From JASHVB01 sp049522565 (GTDB taxonomy: Bacteria > Pseudomonadota > Alphaproteobacteria > Acetobacterales > Acetobacteraceae), in contig JBEKNT010000068.1 in NCBI GenBank assembly GCA_049522565.1, forward strand, positions 1 to 21,126: 21,126 nt of DNA, written 5' to 3'. Below, piece after piece: positions 16,073 to 21,126 of this stretch (positions within the stretch are counted from its first letter, which is position 1; each line of letters opens with the position of its first letter). The notes beneath the pieces were generated by a model that worked only from the letters and a program-made list of their open reading frames with translations, was not told the DNA's origin and did no database searches. The translations under genes and the position numbers were made by a program.

Positions 16073-16120
16073 TGGGGGAGAACCGGACTGCGGCAACCGC
16101 ACCTGCCTGGAAACCGCGGA

Positions 16121-17605
16121 TCATTGTGACTGCGACTGCGGCGGACGATGCTGGCCGCGCTGGTGCTGCTCCGACTGTGGTTGTGTCTGGTCTGGGGGTG
16201 CGGCCTGGGCCGGTGGCTGGCCTGGCGCAGCGGTCTGGTTCGGCTGGGCGGGTTGGCTCGGCTGGCCCGGCTGACTAGGCGTAACAGCCTGGCTCGGCTG
16301 GGCTGGCTGGGTGCCTTGGTCCGGTTGGGTTGGCTGCGCCGCCTGGCCCGATTGGCCGCCGCTCTGACCTGGGCCCTTCGCCTGTGCCGGCGGCGGCACA
16401 GTCACCGCGACGCCGTCGCGCAACCTGTCCGTGCCGTCGGTCACCACCTTTTCGCCGGGCTGTAGACCTGACACGACCGCCGTGTAGCCGCCATCAGTCG
16501 GCCCGAGCTTCACCGGACGCACCGAGACGGTGTTGTTCGCATTGATCACGTAAACGAAGGTGCCCGGCTCGCCACGCTGCACCGCCGGGACTGGCACGCG
16601 AACGATGTTCTGCATGGTGTTCACCAGCAACCGCGCGTTCACGAACTGGTTCGGATAAAGCAGTTCGTCCGGATTGGCGAACATGGCACGCAGCTTCAAC
16701 GTGCCGGTCGTCGTGTCGATCACATTGTCGATCGTGGCAAGCTGTCCGGTCGCCAGCAGCTTTACGTTGGCTCGGTCATACGCCGCGACGCTCAGTGTGG
16801 CGCCGCCGCGCACCCGTTGGATGATGTCGGGGAGATTATCCTCCGGCACCGAGAACAGCACCGAGATCGGCTGCATCTGGGTGATCACGACCATGCCGGT
16901 CGTGCTGCTCGCCTGCACGTAGTTGCCGGGATCGACCTGGCGCAGCCCGACCTGGCCGTCGATCGGCGAGACGATGTGGCAATAGGCCAGGTTCAACTTC
17001 GCGTTGTCCACCGTCCCCTGGTCGGTCTGCACGGTGCCGGTGTATTGCTGCACGAGATAGTGCTGGTCCTCCAATTGCTGCTGCGCGATCGAGTCCTGCC
17101 GGCCCAGCGTCTGGTAGCGCTTCAGGTCGGCCTGCGCCTGCGCCAACAACCCCTGGTCATGTGCGAGGGTACCCTGTGCCTGTTCCAGCGCCGCCTGGTA
17201 CGGCCGCGGATCGATCTGCGCCAGGAAGTCGCCCTGCTTGACGACCTGGCCCTCCTTGAAGCCGACCTCCGTCAGTTGGCCGCTGATCTGTGTGATCACC
17301 GTCACGGTGTCGAGGGAGGTCACCGTGCCGAGTTCGTTCAGGACGATACGGATGTCGCCCGTGTCGATGGTGGCGGCGCCGACCGGCTGCGGAGGGGTTT
17401 GCGCGCCGCGCCCGGGGCCGCCGCGGCCGGCGGTCTGCGTCGCTTGGTGAGTCGACCAGAACCAGGCGCCCGCCAGCCCGGCGCCCAGCAGGATGACAAG
17501 GCCAAGCACCCAACGCAGCCGCGACCGGCGTACCACCACCACCGGCCCGGGCGACTGCCGGAAATGCTCGAAGTCGGCCTTTGGCCGGTCGACGCGTTCA
17601 TCCAT
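16121..17605 (-). CDS. mdtA: RND efflux membrane-fusion protein, MdtA-like
   Basis: Periplasmic adaptor of 494 aa, about 80 longer than E. coli MdtA. Order: cytoplasmic N-tail, membrane anchor (about 32-50), a biotinyl-lipoyl half (TQISGQLTEVGFKEGQ), an alpha-helical hairpin (about 135-205), a second lipoyl half (HIVSPIDGQVGLRQVDPG), then beta-barrel (ISVLFSVPEDNLPDI) and membrane-proximal domains (DGTDRLRDGVAV). Residues about 405-494 are an added Pro/Gln/Ala/Ser tail. ATG 17605 is the first methionine. The nearest GGAG is about 14 bases away, so initiation may be modest. It is the first gene of mdtA-mdtB-mdtC-outer-membrane factor. It bridges the pump and the channel. Confidence 0.92.
   Translation of the reverse strand: MDERVDRPKADFEHFRQSPGPVVVVRRSRLRWVLGLVILLGAGLAGAWFWSTHQATQTAGRGGPGRGAQTPPQPVGAATIDTGDIRIVLNELGTVTSLDTVTVITQISGQLTEVGFKEGQVVKQGDFLAQIDPRPYQAALEQAQGTLAHDQGLLAQAQADLKRYQTLGRQDSIAQQQLEDQHYLVQQYTGTVQTDQGTVDNAKLNLAYCHIVSPIDGQVGLRQVDPGNYVQASSTTGMVVITQMQPISVLFSVPEDNLPDIIQRVRGGATLSVAAYDRANVKLLATGQLATIDNVIDTTTGTLKLRAMFANPDELLYPNQFVNARLLVNTMQNIVRVPVPAVQRGEPGTFVYVINANNTVSVRPVKLGPTDGGYTAVVSGLQPGEKVVTDGTDRLRDGVAVTVPPPAQAKGPGQSGGQSGQAAQPTQPDQGTQPAQPSQAVTPSQPGQPSQPAQPNQTAAPGQPPAQAAPPDQTQPQSEQHQRGQHRPPQSQSQ
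16124..16380 (-). repeat. Low-complexity repeat coding the Pro/Gln-rich tail of MdtA
   Basis: The minus strand encodes about 85 residues dominated by Gln, Pro, Ala and Ser in short irregular units (QPAQPSQ, QPGQPSQPAQP and similar). On the plus strand this appears as repeated GGCTGG/GGCTCGGCTGG words. It is degenerate tandem repetition that may vary in length between strains. Confidence 0.6.
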
Positions 17606-18196
17606 GCGCTTTGCGTGAGCTCCACAGGAGATCGAGGCAGTCCACGGGGAAGGTTAGGCGCCCAACGGGCCTCCACTCAATGCACGCCCGGCGGGCTGTT
17701 ACCAAAATCATCACTCCGTAATTCGCGGGCAAACTAAGCCGGTCCGGCGAGACCCGGCCGGGCATAGCTGATCGAACGAGCGGCAGGGGTACCACGGATC
17801 GCGCTGCGCAACGGAGAGTCGGTGGGAGACGAGGACGGGGCACGACGAGCCTGGAACGCAGCTTATGTAGCCCGATTTGCGGCGATTGTCTCGCGGCTGA
17901 CCCGGATCCGCGGGGAATGCGCGTCGGCGCGCTGCGCCGCGGTCGTCCCTCGTCATGGTGGGCGAAGGCGCACCATCAACCACTGTTGTTCCGGGGCCAA
18001 AGGCAAATCGTTGATGCTGACCTTCGCCCGCCACGACAAGGGGGCTTGCGCCGATGGCCCTGCCCCTGACGCCATCGCGCGACGCCCTCCGGCGGCGCCG
18101 GCACCCACCCCGAGCGCCACGCGCCTCGTCAGCTCATCCGGTCACTCGTCGGCATGACCGGTTTGCGAGCCCTGCCCGATAGAGCGTCGACAGCGG
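17606..18196. other. Intergenic region upstream of mdtA
   Basis: This region of 591 bases has no convincing gene on either strand. It holds repeat family C at 17948-18041. The part from 17606 to about 17760 should contain the mdtABC promoter on the minus strand; the only weak candidate I see is TTGCCC with an AT-rich GATGATTTT stretch about 17 bases on, near 17706-17735. No regulator gene for the pump is found next to it. Confidence 0.45.
17948..18041. repeat. Paired inverted repeat, family C
   Basis: CCTCGTCATGGTGGGCGAAGG (arm 17948-17968) is opposed by CCTTCGCCCGCCACGACAAGG (18021-18041). Inside, CATCAAC (17974-17980) opposes GTTGATG (18010-18016). The arms would form a long imperfect hairpin. 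The wording differs from families A and B, and it resembles dispersed CGTCATGG-type palindromes of proteobacteria. Confidence 0.75.
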
Positions 18197-18607
18197 TCAG
18201 TGAATGCCTTTGGCGTTGAGATGCGGCCGATATTTCTGGTCGCTGCCCTGGATGTGCTTGATCAGCCAGTCCTTGAGGAAATGCAGCACATCGAGCGACA
18301 ACGTGGCCGAGGCGCCCGAAGCGTATTTTTGCTGCACATCGAGCACCTGACGGGTCAGCGCGTCATGCTCCTGCTTGTGTGGAACGGCCGCCGGATAGCT
18401 GGTCTGTGCGAAGAACTTTTCCTCCCGGGCAAAGTGAAATTTGGTGTATTGCACCAGCCCATCCAGGATGCGGCCGAGCGAGTCTTTGCCGTGTCCAGAC
18501 TGCATCGCGTCGTACAGTTCGTTCACCATGCCGACGAGCTTCTTATGGTCGTCGTCGATCACAGCCACCCCGACGCTCAGCTTTTCGGTCCAGTTCATTA
18601 ATGGCAT
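18197..18607 (-). CDS. Bacteriohemerythrin
   Basis: Oxygen-binding diiron protein, 136 aa, the standard size for a single-domain bacteriohemerythrin. All seven iron ligands are visible: His21 (DDDHKKL), His58 and Glu62 (HFAREEKFF), His77 and His81 (HKQEH), His118 and Asp123 (HIQGSDQKY). It would bind O2 reversibly in the cytoplasm for storage, delivery or sensing. The start chosen is ATG 18607, which has AAGGA nine bases upstream. ATG 18616 abuts that site and ATG 18598 is a third option. It lies 55 bases after the chemoreceptor gene on the same strand, so co-transcription is likely. Bacterial hemerythrin domains are known to be linked to chemoreceptors (DcrH), which supports a role in aerotaxis. 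Confidence 0.92.
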   Translation of the reverse strand: MPLMNWTEKLSVGVAVIDDDHKKLVGMVNELYDAMQSGHGKDSLGRILDGLVQYTKFHFAREEKFFAQTSYPAAVPHKQEHDALTRQVLDVQQKYASGASATLSLDVLHFLKDWLIKHIQGSDQKYRPHLNAKGIH

Positions 18608-18662
18608 CGCCGTCATTCCTTTCAAAGCAGTTGTAAATCCGCAACCTGGAACGCACGCGCGC

Positions 18663-20663
18663 TCAAGCCGCGAGACGCTGTTGCAGCCGGTCCAGCAGCG
18701 CGCACAGCGCCAGCCGGACGGCCTCATCCACCTCGAATTCCACATGCAGCGCACCGCGGTCGTCGACACTGCGGACGACGAAGGGCACCGGCATTGCCAT
18801 GCCTCCGAGCGAAACCGTGCCACGAGCGCCAGGCGAGAGCAGTGGTGCATTGCGCAAGTGAGCGCCGGTTGCCGACAGGTCGGCCAACTTTGCCTCGTGC
18901 ATCCCGCCCGCCGTGCTCAAACGACACGGCAGATCGACCGGATAACGCGTGGCGCGGCGGCGATCGACTTCGGTCGTGGACGTTCGCACCACCCGGATGA
19001 TGGCGTGCCGGAGGTCGGCCACTGCGGCCTCCAACGCCGCCGCGTTCTCACGCACCGAGAGGGCGTGCCGCTCGGTTTGTTCCGCCTCCGCGGAAACCTC
19101 GGTGATGCGGCCACTCATCTCGTTGGCCGCTGCGGCGGTCTCCGCCACGTTGAACGCAATGCCTGTGGTCGCCGCTGCCTGCTTCTCGACGGCCGAGGCG
19201 ACCCCGCTGGCAATAGCGTTGATTTCGCCGATCGTTTGCTCGATCCGGGCGACCGCGGCGACCGCAGCATTGGTCGCGCCGCGCACTTCGTCGATGAGAC
19301 GGCCGATATCCTGGGTGGAGCGCGCAGTCTGCGAGGCGAGCGCCTTCACCTCGCCGGCGACCACCGCAAAGCCTTTGCCCGCCTCGCCCGCCCGCGCCGC
19401 CTCGATCGTCGCATTCAGCGCCAACAGGTTGGTCCTGCCGGCGATTTCACCGATCATGTCGGCCACGGCGCCGATCCGCGCGACCTGGGCATTCAGCGCC
19501 TCGATCGTGGCGCGGGTCTCGTGGCCGGCTGCGACCGCGCGGCTGGACACCGCGGCCGACCGGCTGACCTGGCCGCCGATTTCACTGATCGCCGCAGCAA
19601 GCAGATCGGCGGCATTCGCCACGGTCTGTGATGTTTCCAGCGCCTGCGCTGCGGCGGCAGCGGCACTATCGGCCGAACGACCGGTCCGCGTCGCGGAGCC
19701 GTTCATTTCCGTCGCCGTCTCTGTCATCGCGGTGGTCCGCGCATGCACCTCGGCCAGCGCCGCCCCGGCTTCGGCCTCGATGGAGTCCGCCATGGAGACC
19801 AGCGCGGCCTGTGTCTCTGCCTGCGCGCGAAGCTTATCTGCATCATGTTCCAGGCGGCCTGCCGAGATCATGTGATCCTTGAACACCACCACCGCCGCGG
19901 CCATGGCGCCGAGCTCATCCCGGCGGGTTTGCGCGGGCACCTCGGCCGCGAGATCGCCCGCCGCCAGTTGCCGCATCACGCCGGTAAGCGCCGCGATAGG
20001 CCGGGTAATGCCTCGCCCCACTGCGATGGCAAGCACGACTACGACGCACAAGGTAGCACCGGCGGCTCCGGCAGTCCGCCACACGACGTCGCGGATCGCC
20101 GCCTGGACATCGTCAACATAGACGCCGCTGCCGATAACCCAGTTCCAGCCGCTGACACCCTTGATGTAGCTCTGCTTGAGCCGTGCCGAATCGTCCGGCG
20201 GCCAATAGTACTGATAGAGCCCGGCATCCTGGCGGGACGCGATCCCGATCATGTCCTTGAAAAGCTGCGCTCCCGCCGCGTCGCGCATACCGAGCACGTT
20301 GGTCCCGACCAGTTGCGACGAGGTCGGATGCATCAGCATCAACCCGGCCATGTCGTTGACCCAGAAATACTGGCCCTTCTCGTAACGCAGTCGTGACAGG
20401 CGGGTGAGCGCCTCCTGCTGGGCCGCCGTCTCGGTCATCTCACCGAGCGCGGCACGCCGCTGGTAGTCCGCGACAAGCGACTGTGCGGTTTCAACCAGAT
20501 GCCTGGTCTCGGTCCCCTTCGCCGCGAACAGCGAGTCCCGCGTTTCCCCGGCGGCGATCGCCAGGACGCTCAGCATACCCAACGCCATAATTGCGACGGT
20601 GAGGTAAAGGCGCCGGCCGATCGTCCGATCGAAGAACAGCAACCGCGAGGCGGCAGGCTTCAC
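18663..20663 (-). CDS. Methyl-accepting chemotaxis protein with Cache sensor and C-terminal PilZ domain
   Basis: Transmembrane chemoreceptor of 666 aa. Order: TM1 (about 18-38), a single-Cache periplasmic sensor (about 40-195, with GQYFWVNDMAGLMLMHP), TM2 (about 198-216), HAMP (about 218-270), a coiled-coil signalling domain with the hairpin tip EIAGRTNLLALNATIEAAR (406-424), and a PilZ domain (about 568-650). The c-di-GMP motifs RxxxR (Arg569/Arg573) and DxSxxG (Asp595-Gly600) are intact. It should signal to CheA/CheW while sensing c-di-GMP at its C-terminus, as described for Azospirillum Tlp1. There is no C-terminal CheR pentapeptide. GTG 20663 was chosen because GGAG lies seven bases upstream and TM1 then follows closely; the frame extends to a TTG at 20738 with an Arg-rich leader. 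Confidence 0.88.
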   Translation of the reverse strand: MKPAASRLLFFDRTIGRRLYLTVAIMALGMLSVLAIAAGETRDSLFAAKGTETRHLVETAQSLVADYQRRAALGEMTETAAQQEALTRLSRLRYEKGQYFWVNDMAGLMLMHPTSSQLVGTNVLGMRDAAGAQLFKDMIGIASRQDAGLYQYYWPPDDSARLKQSYIKGVSGWNWVIGSGVYVDDVQAAIRDVVWRTAGAAGATLCVVVVLAIAVGRGITRPIAALTGVMRQLAAGDLAAEVPAQTRRDELGAMAAAVVVFKDHMISAGRLEHDADKLRAQAETQAALVSMADSIEAEAGAALAEVHARTTAMTETATEMNGSATRTGRSADSAAAAAAQALETSQTVANAADLLAAAISEIGGQVSRSAAVSSRAVAAGHETRATIEALNAQVARIGAVADMIGEIAGRTNLLALNATIEAARAGEAGKGFAVVAGEVKALASQTARSTQDIGRLIDEVRGATNAAVAAVARIEQTIGEINAIASGVASAVEKQAAATTGIAFNVAETAAAANEMSGRITEVSAEAEQTERHALSVRENAAALEAAVADLRHAIIRVVRTSTTEVDRRRATRYPVDLPCRLSTAGGMHEAKLADLSATGAHLRNAPLLSPGARGTVSLGGMAMPVPFVVRSVDDRGALHVEFEVDEAVRLALCALLDRLQQRLAA

Positions 20664-20670
20664 GCCACGT

Positions 20671-20674
20671 CTCC
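20671..20674 (-). promoter_or_regulatory. Ribosome binding site for the chemoreceptor
   Basis: GGAG on the minus strand, seven bases before GTG 20663. It favours this start over the upstream TTG. Confidence 0.5.
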
Positions 20675-20754
20675 ATGCGTCGCCGGTTATGCCGTAGGCG
20701 CGGCGACAGGCGCGAGGGTAGGTGGTCCGTGTTAACAAACCCCTAGCGATGATC

Positions 20755-20786
20755 GGGCTCCCGCTTTTGGCGGGATAGCCCCCGCC
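20755..20786. other. Two mutually exclusive hairpins in the chemoreceptor leader
   Basis: GGGCT-CCCGC (20755-20764) pairs with GCGGG-AT-AGCCC (20770-20781). Alternatively GGCGGG (20769-20774) pairs with CCCGCC (20781-20786). Both use 20770-20774. The element lies about 90-120 bases upstream of the minus-strand chemoreceptor start and about 145 bases upstream of the plus-strand tRNA. The active strand is unknown. Confidence 0.5.
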
Positions 20787-20930
20787 AGTACGCCGGGACG
20801 CAAGGACCTCGGGACGGGCTATGCATGACGGCCTTGACCCGGACCGGGCCGGGTGGCTACCTCGCGCCGGCCCCGCCGCGACAACGCCCTCGAGGTCGAG
20901 CCCGGGCGGCGGGCGCCGGGAGACAAGGAT

Positions 20931-21007
20931 GCGCCCTTAGCTCAGTCGGATAGAGCAACAGCCTTCTAAGCTGTGGGTCGAAGGTTCGAGTCCTTCAGGG
21001 CGCGCCA
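20931..21007 (+). tRNA. tRNA-Arg (anticodon TCT)
   Basis: A complete 77-base cloverleaf. The acceptor stem is GCGCCCT/AGGGCGC, the D-arm GCTC...GAGC, the anticodon stem ACAGC/GCTGT with loop CTTCTAA (anticodon TCT at 20965-20967, reading AGA), and the T-arm GAAGG-TTCGAGT-CCTTC. Discriminator G and an encoded CCA complete it. All stems pair fully. In a high-GC genome this tRNA reads the rare AGA codon. Confidence 0.97.
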
Positions 21008-21033
21008 AATTCAATGGCTTACGGGCGCATTGG

Positions 21034-21062
21034 TTGGCAGTTGGCATAACGGTTTGCATAAT
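21034..21062 (+). promoter_or_regulatory. Near-consensus sigma-70 promoter pointing out of the window
   Basis: TTGGCA (21034-21039), a 17-base spacer and CATAAT (21057-21062) match TTGACA-17-TATAAT at five of six positions in each hexamer. It lies 27 bases after the tRNA and would drive a + strand gene beyond the window. TTGGCATAA and TTTGCATAA inside it form a short direct repeat. Confidence 0.5.
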
Positions 21063-21126
21063 GCTGACCGTCACCGCCGCTTGGTCAATCCGAGGTTGAC
21101 CACCTTTGAGTCCGCCTGCGGAGCCT

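Noticed and set aside
16140..16370. Repeated GGCTGG/GGCTCGG words that could suggest a CRISPR or satellite
   Set aside because: The units are short and irregular and they encode the Pro/Gln tail of MdtA in frame. There are no regular repeats with unique spacers.
17822..18157. Open + strand frame of about 111 codons upstream of mdtA
   Set aside because: It spans the family C palindrome, is Arg/Ala/Pro-rich and has no recognisable domain or ribosome site. The minus-strand frame 17711-18034 was rejected for the same reasons.
20833..20861. TTGACC followed 17 bases later by CTACCT as a tRNA promoter
   Set aside because: The -35 is good but the -10 matches poorly, and the surrounding DNA is extremely GC-rich, so chance is likely.

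Overview
The window is high-GC double-stranded bacterial chromosome. Dense divergent operons, an Acetobacteraceae/Rhodospirillales-like codon style, GTG/TTG starts, a PilZ-tailed chemoreceptor and families of paired GC-rich intergenic palindromes suggest an alphaproteobacterium, probably Rhodospirillales. This placement is an inference from style, not from a marker gene. I see no rRNA, CRISPR array, transposase or prophage gene.

Layout. (1) 1-4183, + strand: an ABC-2 exporter operon of the YbhGFSR type, made of two separate ATPases and two permeases. The first three genes are joined by 4-base ATGA overlaps. The upstream membrane-fusion gene is probably cut off at the window edge. (2) 4184-6293: a disturbed accessory stretch with a GxxExxY (PD-(D/E)XK-like) protein whose N-terminus looks eroded, an enolase-superfamily (mandelate racemase subgroup) enzyme, and several orphan coding-like fragments on the - strand. 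(3) 6294-7684, - strand: an FkbM-type methyltransferase and a GlcG/HbpS-like protein. (4) 7917-17605, - strand: a complete MdtABC-type RND efflux operon read as mdtA - mdtB - mdtC - outer-membrane factor. The last three genes are translationally coupled by ATGA overlaps. (5) 18197-20663, - strand: a chemoreceptor with HAMP, MCP signalling and C-terminal PilZ domains, followed 55 bases later by a bacteriohemerythrin. Together they look like an oxygen / c-di-GMP responsive taxis module. (6) 20931-21007, + strand: tRNA-Arg(TCT), followed by a near-consensus sigma-70 promoter that points out of the window.

The most interesting structure is in the repeats. Three different families of paired inverted repeats occupy the gaps around the efflux operon. 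One solo copy of the family found between mdtA and mdtB lies inside the coding sequence of the outer-membrane factor, where it lengthens the n-region of the lipoprotein signal peptide in frame. The efflux proteins also carry unusual low-complexity additions: a Pro/Gln tail on MdtA, and a roughly 70-residue Ser/Ala/Thr-rich insert and a poly-Gly loop in MdtC. I did not find a clearly new multi-gene system. The best candidates for follow-up are the repeat-in-signal-peptide event and the chemoreceptor-PilZ plus hemerythrin pair.
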